Assembly: GCF_014643915.1 (NCBI RefSeq)
Contig: NZ_BMKE01000005.1
Location: forward strand, 43,123 to 107,122
DNA length: 64,000 bases
Reading direction: 5' to 3'
Source: Oceanisphaera marina
GTDB taxonomy: Bacteria > Pseudomonadota > Gammaproteobacteria > Enterobacterales > Aeromonadaceae
How positions within the stretch are numbered: position 1 is the first letter of the stretch; each line of letters begins with the position of its first letter. Made by a program: the position numbers and the translations under genes. Positions 28,888 to 38,313 of this stretch are shown piece by piece. The notes beneath the pieces were generated by a model. It was not told the origin of the DNA, made no database searches, and was given only the letters and a program-made list of their open reading frames with translations.

Positions 28888-29862
28888 TTACTTACCGTTG
28901 CTAAGGCTATACACATAAGCGGAGATCAATTGGATCTTGTCTTCGCCTAAAATGTCTTTCCAAGCTGGCATAACACCATTACGACCATGGCGAATAGTGT
29001 CTTCAACTGCGGCACGCGAACCACCATACAACCAGGTGTTATCGGTCAGGTTAGGGGCGCCCATCAGCTCGTTACCCTTACCGTCCATACCATGACAGGC
29101 GGCACAGACCGCAAAGCGAGCCTGGCCTTTCTGTGCTTCAACTGCATCAACCTTACGGCCGGACAGGCTCAACACATAAGACGCCACTTCACGTACACCG
29201 TCTTCACCCAGGGCATCGCCCCAGGCTGGCATGGCAGCCCGACGACCGTGCAACAAGGTCGCTTTAATCTGCTCAGGCTTGCCACCCCATAACCAATCAC
29301 CGTCGGTCAGGTTAGGGAAGCCACGCGCACCACGCGCATCGGAACCATGACACTGGGCACAGTTTTGCAAAAACAAACGCTGGCCCACCTTGGTGGCGTC
29401 TTCATCGTGAGCAATGTCGGCAATGGCGCGGTAGGTAGTGCCATCGTCTTCATAGGTCAACTCACGAAACTTGGCACCAAACACTTCATCTGCCTTGATC
29501 ATTTCACGATCGTATTGCACCAGCAGTTCATCGGTGCGGGCCGTATCCGCTGCTTCGTTATACTCCGCCAGCGAACGCACATCCTGGTTGGAACTCGTCC
29601 AGCCCAACAGGCCTTTGAAGTTACCCAAACCCGGATACAGCGCCAGATAAACCAGGGAGAACACGATCATGAACACGAACAAATAGCTCCACCACTTGGG
29701 CAGTGGGTTGTTCAGCTCGGAAATACCATCGTAGGTGTGACCGGTAGGCGCACCTTCTTCCATTCCCATTTTGTCGCGACTACACCAAATCAGCAGCGCT
29801 AGACAGCCAAAAATGGTACCTAGACTGATGACGGTGACAAATACACTTAGAAAAGTATTCAT
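28888..29862 (-). CDS. ccoP: cbb3 cytochrome oxidase subunit III, diheme CcoP
   Basis: A 324-aa membrane-anchored diheme cytochrome c that passes electrons to CcoN. Two hydrophobic segments precede the heme domains. Heme sites: CAQCH at about residue 173 and CAACH at about residue 255, with methionine ligands in later MPAW motifs. It overlaps the end of ccoQ by 4 bases. Confidence 0.96.
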   Translation of the reverse strand: MNTFLSVFVTVISLGTIFGCLALLIWCSRDKMGMEEGAPTGHTYDGISELNNPLPKWWSYLFVFMIVFSLVYLALYPGLGNFKGLLGWTSSNQDVRSLAEYNEAADTARTDELLVQYDREMIKADEVFGAKFRELTYEDDGTTYRAIADIAHDEDATKVGQRLFLQNCAQCHGSDARGARGFPNLTDGDWLWGGKPEQIKATLLHGRRAAMPAWGDALGEDGVREVASYVLSLSGRKVDAVEAQKGQARFAVCAACHGMDGKGNELMGAPNLTDNTWLYGGSRAAVEDTIRHGRNGVMPAWKDILGEDKIQLISAYVYSLSNGK

Positions 29863-30077
29863 TCTTTATTAGCTCCTGCGCGATCCTGCTCAGTCCCCAG
29901 TGAGGCGCCACTCGCCTTATCTTCATCATCAAAAATGGAGTTGGCTATAGCATCAAACTTGCTCTTGCGTCGCGTGCTGTAAGCCCAGGCGACCAGGCCG
30001 ATAAACATCACAAACAACAACAGCGTCTGATAGCTAATCAGAGTAGGTTTAAGTGCTTCCAGGGTACTGAAATCCAT
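29859..30077 (-). CDS. ccoQ: cbb3 oxidase small subunit CcoQ/FixQ
   Basis: A 72-aa single-helix protein (TLLLFVMFIGLVAWAYSTRRK) with an acidic hydrophilic tail. It stabilises the CcoP interaction in the complex. Position between ccoO and ccoP is canonical. Confidence 0.92.
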   Translation of the reverse strand: MDFSTLEALKPTLISYQTLLLFVMFIGLVAWAYSTRRKSKFDAIANSIFDDEDKASGASLGTEQDRAGANKE

Positions 30078-30089
30078 AATCGACTCCGG

Positions 30090-30707
30090 TTATTTAAGGG
30101 CGTGACCCAGCGACTGCAGATAAGCGATGATAGCGTCCATTTCGGTTTTACCCTGAACGGCCTTCTCAGCACCTTCGATATCGGCATCGGTATAAGGAAC
30201 ACCGAAGCTGTCACGGAACAGTCTTAACTTGCCCGCAGTGTCTTTACCGTCCAGCACATTGGTTTCCAACCAGGGGAAAGCAGGCATGTTCGACTCAGGC
30301 ACTACGTTGCGTGGGTTAAGCAAATGCACACGGTGCCACTCGTCAGAGTAACGACCGCCAACGCGTGCCAGATCCGGACCGGTACGCTTGGAGCCCCACA
30401 GGAAAGGGTGTTCCCATACATGTTCGCCAGCCAGTGAATATTGACCATAGCGCTCGGTTTCTGCACGGAAAGGGCGAACCATCTGGCTGTGACACACATG
30501 ACATCCGTCACGAATATAAATATCACGACCTTCCATTTCCAGCGCAGTATAGGGGCGCAGGCCTTCTACAGGCTCATTGGTTTGCTGTTGAAAGAACAGT
30601 GGAACTATCTCTACCAAACCACCAAAGCTAATGGCAATCACGGTAAAAATAACGAGCCAAGTTGTATTCGTTTCGACCAACTCGTGACGATTATTTGGGT
30701 TTTTCAT
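30090..30707 (-). CDS. ccoO: cbb3 cytochrome oxidase subunit II, monoheme CcoO
   Basis: A 205-aa membrane-anchored cytochrome c. One N-terminal helix is followed by [14 protein letters not shown], the single heme attachment site, and [26 protein letters not shown], the family signature (read here in parts). It transfers electrons from CcoP to CcoN. 12 bp after ccoN. Confidence 0.96.
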   Translation of the reverse strand: MKNPNNRHELVETNTTWLVIFTVIAISFGGLVEIVPLFFQQQTNEPVEGLRPYTALEMEGRDIYIRDGCHVCHSQMVRPFRAETERYGQYSLAGEHVWEHPFLWGSKRTGPDLARVGGRYSDEWHRVHLLNPRNVVPESNMPAFPWLETNVLDGKDTAGKLRLFRDSFGVPYTDADIEGAEKAVQGKTEMDAIIAYLQSLGHALK

Positions 30708-30719
30708 TCACACGTCTCC

Positions 30720-32144
<1,425 letters not shown>

Positions 32145-32458
32145 CGTTATAGTTCCGCTTCCACTGCTGTTATCAGGTTTGTGCCCACTGCAAGGTAAAC
32201 ACGTCGGAAGAATTTAAGACAACCGCTTCATTTGTGGCATCCGCACGCCCGGTTACTTAATTAACCTGTTATTAACAACGGGGAATCAAGAAGTCGAGAG
32301 CGCTGGCTGCAGGTGGGATGATAAATGAGTAGCTACAAAAATAACAGTATAAACAGTAATATGATTACCACTTAACCCGCCTCAGAAGGCATAGGAAACT
32401 ACCTTGATCAAGATCAAACAGGGCAGTGGATTGTGTGCAATACAGGAACAAAATAAGC
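32145..32458. other. Divergent regulatory region between ccoN and the gene at 32459
   Basis: This 314-bp non-coding stretch contains the FNR box at 32404-32417. On the minus strand TATACT (32346-32351) is a reasonable -10 box for ccoN, placing the FNR box centre about 70 bp upstream of the expected start, a class I position. No terminator is seen in it. Confidence 0.6.
32404..32417. promoter_or_regulatory. Perfect FNR box
   Basis: TTGAT-CAAG-ATCAA matches the FNR consensus TTGAT-N4-ATCAA at every defined base. It lies 42 bp before the ATG of the plus-strand gene at 32459 and about 260 bp before ccoN, so it could serve either or both. Confidence 0.88.
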
Positions 32459-32929
32459 ATGAGAGATAGATTGACCGGCCCGAAATTGGGACAAATCTTG
32501 TTAGTACTCGCGGTATTAGTGGCTGCGTTCTGGTTTAAAACCTATAAAAACGATGATACCGGGCCTGAATTAGGTGTTGCTAATGTTGATATTTGCGACA
32601 TAGGTCACAAAGAATGTCGAGTGCAGCAGAGGGATTTGTGGGCGACAGCACAATTAACGGCAGACACATTACAACCCGAGTCACCATTTCAGCTCGCGTT
32701 AACGCTGTCTGACCCTCAGGCTAACGTAACCAGCAGTCGTTTAGAAGGGCAGAGCATGTACATGGGCACCTTGCCGGCGTTGATCCAGCAAGATGCACCT
32801 GGCCACTGGCAAGGGCAAGCCCTGGTCGGCGCCTGTACCGAGCGCAGCATGATCTGGGCCTGGGTAGTGGATATAGAGCAGCAGGGCGAAACGCAACAGT
32901 TCAAGTTTCTGTTTGAAGTGGCACGCTAG
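32459..32929 (+). CDS. Membrane-anchored periplasmic protein of unknown function, FNR-linked
   Basis: A 156-aa protein with one N-terminal helix (ILLVLAVLVAAFWF) and a periplasmic domain of about 125 residues. Cysteines sit in VDICDIGHKECRVQQ and GACTERSM. The layout (anchor plus a beta-rich, FixH-like domain) suggests a helper of the respiratory chain, but I do not recognise the family. The ATG at 32459 is chosen since the frame upstream runs into the FNR box; AGGA lies at 32443-32446. The FNR box 42 bp upstream implies oxygen control. Confidence 0.7.
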   Translation: MRDRLTGPKLGQILLVLAVLVAAFWFKTYKNDDTGPELGVANVDICDIGHKECRVQQRDLWATAQLTADTLQPESPFQLALTLSDPQANVTSSRLEGQSMYMGTLPALIQQDAPGHWQGQALVGACTERSMIWAWVVDIEQQGETQQFKFLFEVAR

Positions 32930-33092
32930 CCGCGCAGCGGTCAGCCGTAAGCGACCAGCTAAAAACTGACACCGTCTTTTTGATTTTCAGCCATCTTCCT
33001 GATGCACATTAGGGTCTCGGTTGGGCTTTAACGGATAGCGTAAAACACAGGCTCTGTAGTTTGTATAATCTGATCGCTGACAGCTGTGTTTG

Positions 33093-33118
33093 ATGCCGAT
33101 AACTGTATTTATCGGCAT
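33093..33118. other. 10-bp perfect hairpin upstream of the recombinase
   Basis: ATGCCGATAA and TTATCGGCAT around a 6-nt loop, with no T-run. TATAAT at 33064-33069 precedes it. It may be a leader structure of the recombinase transcript or a weak terminator of the upstream gene. Confidence 0.5.
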
Positions 33119-33203
33119 TAGCTTTAACCGCCGTCACTAGGTAAACAAGTTCACAACGAGATATACTGTATAAACATACAGACTGCACAACTTGACGCGA
33201 CTT

Positions 33204-34499
33204 ATGACTGCTAACGTACTACCACTATTCGATGCCCCTCAATACCTGGAAGAGGGAAACAGCGTTGTTAATCAGCACATTGCCGATATCACCCTGAGTA
33301 AGGTGCCTGATGCCGCCTTTATCTATGAACATGCGGTAGACTGGTTGCTGGAAAGCCGTTTCAGTGAAAACAACTACAAAACCTATCGCAGCGAACTCAC
33401 CACCTTTCTACATTGGTGCTTCGACGTCGAGCAGATGTCACCCGTTGATCTTAATCGACGAGGGATCAATCGTTACGTTGATTATTGCCTGGCACCGCCC
33501 AAGGCCCTGATTGCGTATCATAACGTAGCCCAGTTCACGCTGAACAAAGACTGGGGAGAACGTCAGCCGAATCCCCAATGGCGCCCGTTTTTAGGAAAAA
33601 AACAAGACGGTACAGTTCAGCCATATCAGTTAAGTGACAAGGCCCTGAAAACCAAGATAGCGATCTTGTCTTCCTTTTATAGCTACCTGATTAACGAAGA
33701 AGTGACCGAGCGCAATCCCGCCGTAATGTGGATGCGCCACAGTCGTTTTGGCTCCAGCCCCATGGTGATAGCCAGCATGAATGATGTGGATGAAGTGCGG
33801 GTATTCAGTGATTTGCAATGGTCTTATGTGATGAGCACCGCCCATCAACTGGCAGAACAAAACCCGGAGCGGCATCAACGCACCTTGTTTTTAATCTCGC
33901 TGATGTATGGCTGCTATCTGCGTATTTCGGAAGTGGCTGCCAGACCCGGTTTTTCACCTGTAATGAGCCAATTTCGTCGTGATAGTCACACCGGCATCTG
34001 GAGCTTTCATATTCCCATCAGCAAAGGCGGTAAAAAGCGTACCGTTGCCGTATCTCGTGAACTACTCGAAGCACTGAAGCAATATCGGCAGGCCTTGAAA
34101 CTGTCACCCTTGCCGGCGCCCAACGAAGCAACGCCCTTGTTTATACGACACAAGGCCGCCGGACGAGGGCGCGACCAGGGTTTACTCAATGCCAACCTGG
34201 GGGTTCGCCAACTCCGTGATTTGCTTGACGAACTGATTACTGCCGCCGCCGACCATGCCGCAGCCGATGGTTTCGATCATGATGCCAGTGAAATGCGCAG
34301 CCTGACCGTACACAGCATCCGCCATACCGGCATTACTCACGACATCAATTTGAACGGTCGGCCGTTGTCCCATGTGCAGGCCGATGCCGGCCACGACAGC
34401 ATAGATACCACGTCGCAATATTTGCACACCGGCAAGATAGAGCGACACGAAAGTGCCGTCAGTAAACAATTGAACAGGTTACACATCAAAGAGCGCTAA
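33204..34499 (+). CDS. Tyrosine site-specific recombinase next to dif
   Basis: A 431-aa tyrosine recombinase. The catalytic set is complete: Arg240 in YLRISE, Lys274 in the SKGGKKR hairpin, His370/Arg373 in HSIRHTG, His397 in GHDS and the nucleophile Tyr406 in SQYLHTG. A SAM-like core-binding domain fills about residues 30-165. It is about 130 residues longer than XerC/XerD, partly through an insert between the Lys and His motifs. The ATG at 33204 is chosen over 33192 without a decisive ribosome binding site. The stop lies 53 bp from dif. No phage or transposon genes adjoin it. It may be a resident terminus recombinase or the integrase of an element that uses dif. Confidence 0.9.
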   Translation: MTANVLPLFDAPQYLEEGNSVVNQHIADITLSKVPDAAFIYEHAVDWLLESRFSENNYKTYRSELTTFLHWCFDVEQMSPVDLNRRGINRYVDYCLAPPKALIAYHNVAQFTLNKDWGERQPNPQWRPFLGKKQDGTVQPYQLSDKALKTKIAILSSFYSYLINEEVTERNPAVMWMRHSRFGSSPMVIASMNDVDEVRVFSDLQWSYVMSTAHQLAEQNPERHQRTLFLISLMYGCYLRISEVAARPGFSPVMSQFRRDSHTGIWSFHIPISKGGKKRTVAVSRELLEALKQYRQALKLSPLPAPNEATPLFIRHKAAGRGRDQGLLNANLGVRQLRDLLDELITAAADHAAADGFDHDASEMRSLTVHSIRHTGITHDINLNGRPLSHVQADAGHDSIDTTSQYLHTGKIERHESAVSKQLNRLHIKER

Positions 34500-34798
34500 C
34501 AGTTCACATTATCATCAGAAGCCAGGTATCGTATTTGGCTTCAATAAACTCTATTTAACATAATATACATTATGCGAAGTTACATAATGTCAGGTTTGAG
34601 CGCTTTCTGCCAATGTGTGAACTCCAGTTTTACATGATTATTCACATATGATTCTGGTCTGTCGGTTTCGGCTGGCAACATCATACTGCCTGTACTGCCG
34701 TTCAGCATGCTGTCCCGACTTTGATTGCATGGTCATATGGCCTGGCTGTGCACCATACAGATGAACGTCATCTCGATGGTCATGGCGCTAGACCCTGG
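34500..34798. other. Non-coding terminus region containing dif
   Basis: AT-rich around 34540-34600. Apart from dif, a second partial XerD-arm-like sequence lies beside it (34581-34592, minus strand ATTATGTAA). Nothing else recognisable. Confidence 0.5.
34553..34580 (-). other. dif chromosome dimer resolution site
   Basis: Read on the minus strand: XerC arm ACTTCGCATAA, central TGTATA, XerD arm TTATGTTAAAT. The central hexamer and the XerD arm are identical to E. coli dif; only three bases at the outer end of the XerC arm differ (25 of 28 identical). XerC and XerD would recombine chromosome dimers here with FtsK. It marks the replication terminus. Confidence 0.93.
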
Positions 34799-35017
34799 TT
34801 ACGTATTTCGATTCCCTGGGTTCGGCCATTTACTAAACGCAAGAAAATACAACAGAATCACGTTTACGATTGGAACCACCATCAGCAGGCTTAGCCACTT
34901 CGAATAACCCGCTTTAGAAAAGATAACCCAAAAAGGCACAACCACCACGGCTGCCATGACCAACATCATAAGTGGTCCCATAGCCGACATTTCCATACCA
35001 TGAATGTTGTCATACAT
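34799..35017 (-). CDS. Small membrane protein of unknown function
   Basis: A 72-aa protein with two hydrophobic helices (about residues 14-32 and 39-60) joined by SKAGYSKWLS, and a Met-rich N-terminus. AGGAG sits 8 bases before the ATG, which supports expression. It resembles small DUF5684-like or cytoplasmic-membrane proteins only in layout. It faces dif across about 220 bp of non-coding DNA. Confidence 0.7.
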   Translation of the reverse strand: MYDNIHGMEMSAMGPLMMLVMAAVVVVPFWVIFSKAGYSKWLSLLMVVPIVNVILLYFLAFSKWPNPGNRNT

Positions 35018-35289
35018 AACAATTCTCCTGTTCTGTGGCTCTCATATAGCAATAGCTATCAAGAGTTTAGTCGAGTGAGCCGAGTTTCCCTTGTATTTCG
35101 CGTTACGCCTGACACTGCGCTTACTCTCAGTTTCGGCGGCAAGCCGTCCGCTTTGTATTGCTATTTACCATAATACCGACGATACCGTCATCACTCAGTC
35201 GCGCCACTCAAAAATTAACTTGTTGAAAGTCAGCAACAGCCTCACACTCATCGCCTATTCTAAAGGCCATTTTCAACCGGACGTTAACC

Positions 35290-35676
35290 ATGGATTATCG
35301 CACCACCATAGAGCTGAAAGGCTTCTTTAAAGACGCCTTCTGTCAGGTATTGGAAGAAATAGAGCTGCAATTGGAAGAAATGCCCCAAGGCAGACAGGAT
35401 GTGGTGGTGCAGTTGATGAGCAACCAGCACCTGGAAGATGGCACCCTGCTACTGGGCCTGATGGGCAGCAATAAGCAGGAAAAACCGCTGGTGCTCGATA
35501 TGTTAAGCGTCGCCCTCAACGGCGCCATTGAAATGGCCAAGGCCGAAGAAGACGGCCAGGAGCTAAAACGACTCGCTAAATATCAACAAACGCTGCTGTT
35601 GTTCAAAAACACCAACGTCTGGGACACCTCCATTGTTGATGCCGCAGATGATGAAGAAGCAGACGCAGAGCAGTAA
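35290..35676 (+). CDS. Acidic protein of unknown function
   Basis: A 128-aa soluble, acidic protein, largely helical, with an Asp/Glu-rich C-terminus (DAADDEEADAEQ). No family recognised. The codon use looks like the neighbouring core genes and the frame is clean, so it is probably real. The ribosome binding site is weak. Confidence 0.6.
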   Translation: MDYRTTIELKGFFKDAFCQVLEEIELQLEEMPQGRQDVVVQLMSNQHLEDGTLLLGLMGSNKQEKPLVLDMLSVALNGAIEMAKAEEDGQELKRLAKYQQTLLLFKNTNVWDTSIVDAADDEEADAEQ

Positions 35677-35744
35677 CTGTCATATAACCCGGCAAAGGCA
35701 AGTAATACCAAACTGGAAAACTAACTGATCTATGTAGCTACCCT

Positions 35745-36045
35745 GTAAAGGTCGAACGAAGGTGCTACTCCACCGACACGCTGAACCGCATCCCTGCGAC
35801 GCTCAGCACATGACGTCCTGTCATGTGATGGTCGCCTGAGTAGACCCCTTCATCCGCCCCTGTGCTGAGGCGTCGCCTGTGGGAACGCCCAGCAGACAAC
35901 TCGGTGCTTAAGGAGAGGCAACAGAGTTCGGCTCCCACGACCGTGAAATGCCAAGGAAGGCATTTCCCGAGCCCCCATGGGTTTATGGCGTGTCGCGGGA
36001 GGTGATTCTGTTGCCTTTCGTTCCGAGCTTTAAAATCGATCATGT
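35745..36045. repeat. Highly structured non-coding element
   Basis: About 300 bp with nested inverted repeats. CGACGCTCAGCACA (35797-35810) pairs with 35861-35875 with one bulge. Inside it CACATGAC-gtcct-GTCATGTG (35807-35827) is an alternative hairpin. GAAATGCC-aaggaa-GGCATTTC lies at 35945-35966. GGCAACAG near 35917 can pair with CTGTTGCC near 36008. A 92-codon frame on the minus strand runs through it, but the palindromes argue for RNA or DNA structure. It may be a dispersed intergenic repeat or a structured RNA. Confidence 0.55.
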
Positions 36046-36087
36046 TTTTACTTAGATTGGTATAAGTTCAGCTAGGCGCCCTGCTCT

Positions 36088-36381
36088 TCATGACTTTTGC
36101 ATGGCCTGTTGATAAAGGCTGTCGGCCAACTGGCTAATCTCTTCACGCTGGATCAAACGCGCTAACCAGGTGGCAGGTATGCCGGACTTGCCATAGAAGG
36201 CGCCGGCTACCTGGCCACAAATGGCCGCCGTGGTGTCGGCGTCATCGCCCAGATTGGCGGCCAGTAAAATATCGGTTAACGGCGTAAAGGTACCGCGGGG
36301 TTTAAATTCAACCGTGGTGCCCACCGCATCGCCACAGGCCAACCCCAGCAAACCCCCCAAAAATCGATCACGCTGTTCCAT
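36088..36381 (-). pseudogene. ADP-ribosylglycohydrolase remnant, central part deleted
   Basis: The 97-aa frame joins the N-terminal family start ([21 protein letters not shown], about residues 6-26, read in two parts) directly to a C-terminal segment ([19 protein letters not shown], then GAFYG). Full-length DraG/ADP-ribosylglycohydrolases are about 300 aa. The metal-site Asp pair around the normal TDDT motif, expected in the missing part, is absent. The frame and a good GGAG ribosome binding site remain, so a short product is possible, but enzyme activity is unlikely. Confidence 0.75.
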
Positions 36382-36690
36382 CTATTCTCCTTTTTAAAAC
36401 CTATTTACCATAATGCAGTGGTGCTGCGCATTGCTGGCCACTATTATCCTGGCCATTAAAACAGTCAGGCGCCCTGCTGTTATCTGGCCTTGGTGCACCT
36501 TAAGGCTGAACTTTAACCAAATATCCCCTTTTATCGATCAGCGACTTGCCAACCGTGATGTGCGGTGTAAAGTGCTCGGTTAAGCCAGCACATGCTCGCA
36601 CCTTTATAGCACCACATGCCCACGTATTGAATTGAGCTGGCATTATCATGGCCAGCCGCCACGTTTTCGCTTTTATAGCCAGGAACAACC
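36382..36690. other. Non-coding region upstream of hsdM
   Basis: 309 bp without a credible gene. AGGCGCCCTGCT at 36467-36478 repeats exactly at 36074-36085, so 12-bp direct repeats bracket the truncated glycohydrolase. AGGA at 36681 serves hsdM. No clear promoter seen. Confidence 0.4.
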
Positions 36691-38313
36691 ATGAACGACA
36701 CCGCCTTGAGCAAGAAAAACAACTCCAATCAGGGCAGCGCCCTTAGCGCGGCCGACCGTGTCCGCAAGGAGCAGGTCAGCCAGGATCAGGTCAGCCAGGA
36801 GCAGGTAAACAAGGCGCTGTGGAATGCCTGCGATACCTTTCGTGGCACCATCAGTGCCGACACCTATAAAGACTTCATTCTCACCATGCTGTTTCTCAAG
36901 TACATCTCGGATGTATGGCAGGATCACTACGATGGCTACCAGGCCGAATACGGCGACGAGCCCGAGCTGATAGAAGAAATGCTTAAAAATGAGCGCTTCG
37001 TGCTGCCGCGCGATGCCAGCTTTTATGCCCTGTGGAATCGTCGTCATGAACCCGGTAACGGCGAGCGTATCGATCAGGCCTTGCATTCCATTGAAGAAGC
37101 CAACGGCACCAAGCTGAAAGACGCCGGCAAGAGCGTGTTTCAGGATATCTCGTTCAATACCGATCGCCTGGGTGAAGAAAAGCAGAAGAACACCATATTG
37201 CGCCACCTCTTGGAAGACTTCGCCAAGCCAGAGCTGAACCTCAAACCCAGCCGCGTGGGCACCCTGGATGTGATCGGCAACGCCTATGAATATCTGATCA
37301 AGAACTTTGCCGCCAGTGGCGGCCAGAAAGCCGGTGAATTCTATACCCCGCCGGAAGTGTCTGATCTAATGGCCGAATTGCTGGAGCCGCAGCCCGGCGA
37401 CAGCATCTGCGACCCTGCCTGTGGCTCGGCCTCGCTGCTGATGAAGTGCGCCAATAAAATTCGCCACTATCACGATAGCAAGCAGTATGCGCTCTATGGT
37501 CAGGAGGCCATCGGATCGACCTGGTCATTGGCCAAGATGAACATGTTTCTGCACGGCGAAGACAACCACAAAATCGAATGGGGCGACACTATTCGCAACC
37601 CCAAGCTGCTGGATAATAACGGTCAGTTAATGCAGTTCGATATCGTCACCGCCAACCCGCCCTTCTCGCTCGACAAATGGGGCCATGAAGACGCCGCCTC
37701 CGACAAGTTCGGCCGCTTCAAGCGCGGCGTGCCGCCCAAGACCAAGGGCGACTACGCCTTTATTCTGCATATGATTGACACCCTCAAGCCCGCCTCCTCT
37801 TCCAAACTCGGCGGTCGCATGGGCGTGGTGGTGCCCCACGGCGTGCTGTTTCGCGGCTCGAGCGAGGGCAAAATCCGCAAACAGCTGATTGACGAAAACC
37901 TGCTGGACGCGGTGATCGGCCTGCCGGAAAAGCTGTTCTACGGCACCGGCATCCCCGCCGCCATCCTGATTTTCAAGAAGCAGAAGGTCGACGACAAGGT
38001 GCTGTTTATCGACGCATCCAGAGAGTTCAAAGCAGGCAAAAACCAGAACCTGCTGGCGGAAGCCAACATCCAGAAAATCGTCGCCAGCTACCGCAATGGC
38101 GACACCGTAGACAAGTACGCCTATCTGGCCAGCCTGAAAGAGATTCAGGACAACGACTACAACCTCAATATCCCCCGCTACGTCGATACCTTTGAAGAAG
38201 AGGAAGAGATCGATCTGCTGGCGGTGCGCGCCGAACGGCTGCAACTGCAAACCCAGTTGACCGAGCTGGAAACCGAGATGGCCAAGTATCTGAAGGAGCT
38301 GGGTTATGAGTAA
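36691..38313 (+). CDS. hsdM: Type I restriction-modification methyltransferase subunit HsdM
   Basis: A 540-aa N6-adenine methyltransferase subunit. It has an N-terminal HsdM helical domain (about residues 35-170), SAM-binding DPACGSAS at 241-248, and catalytic NPPF at 322-325. A C-terminal coiled segment (AVRAERLQLQTQLTELE, about 510-530) would contact HsdS. AGGA precedes the ATG. Three 15-bp units (36769-36813) encode an (E/D)QVSQ repeat near the N-terminus. The stop overlaps the next start (ATGAGTAA). Confidence 0.95.
   Translation: MNDTALSKKNNSNQGSALSAADRVRKEQVSQDQVSQEQVNKALWNACDTFRGTISADTYKDFILTMLFLKYISDVWQDHYDGYQAEYGDEPELIEEMLKNERFVLPRDASFYALWNRRHEPGNGERIDQALHSIEEANGTKLKDAGKSVFQDISFNTDRLGEEKQKNTILRHLLEDFAKPELNLKPSRVGTLDVIGNAYEYLIKNFAASGGQKAGEFYTPPEVSDLMAELLEPQPGDSICDPACGSASLLMKCANKIRHYHDSKQYALYGQEAIGSTWSLAKMNMFLHGEDNHKIEWGDTIRNPKLLDNNGQLMQFDIVTANPPFSLDKWGHEDAASDKFGRFKRGVPPKTKGDYAFILHMIDTLKPASSSKLGGRMGVVVPHGVLFRGSSEGKIRKQLIDENLLDAVIGLPEKLFYGTGIPAAILIFKKQKVDDKVLFIDASREFKAGKNQNLLAEANIQKIVASYRNGDTVDKYAYLASLKEIQDNDYNLNIPRYVDTFEEEEEIDLLAVRAERLQLQTQLTELETEMAKYLKELGYE

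Noticed and set aside
35765-36043. 92-codon frame on the minus strand
   Set aside because: It runs through the palindromic non-coding element and has no family likeness; the inverted repeats explain the sequence better.
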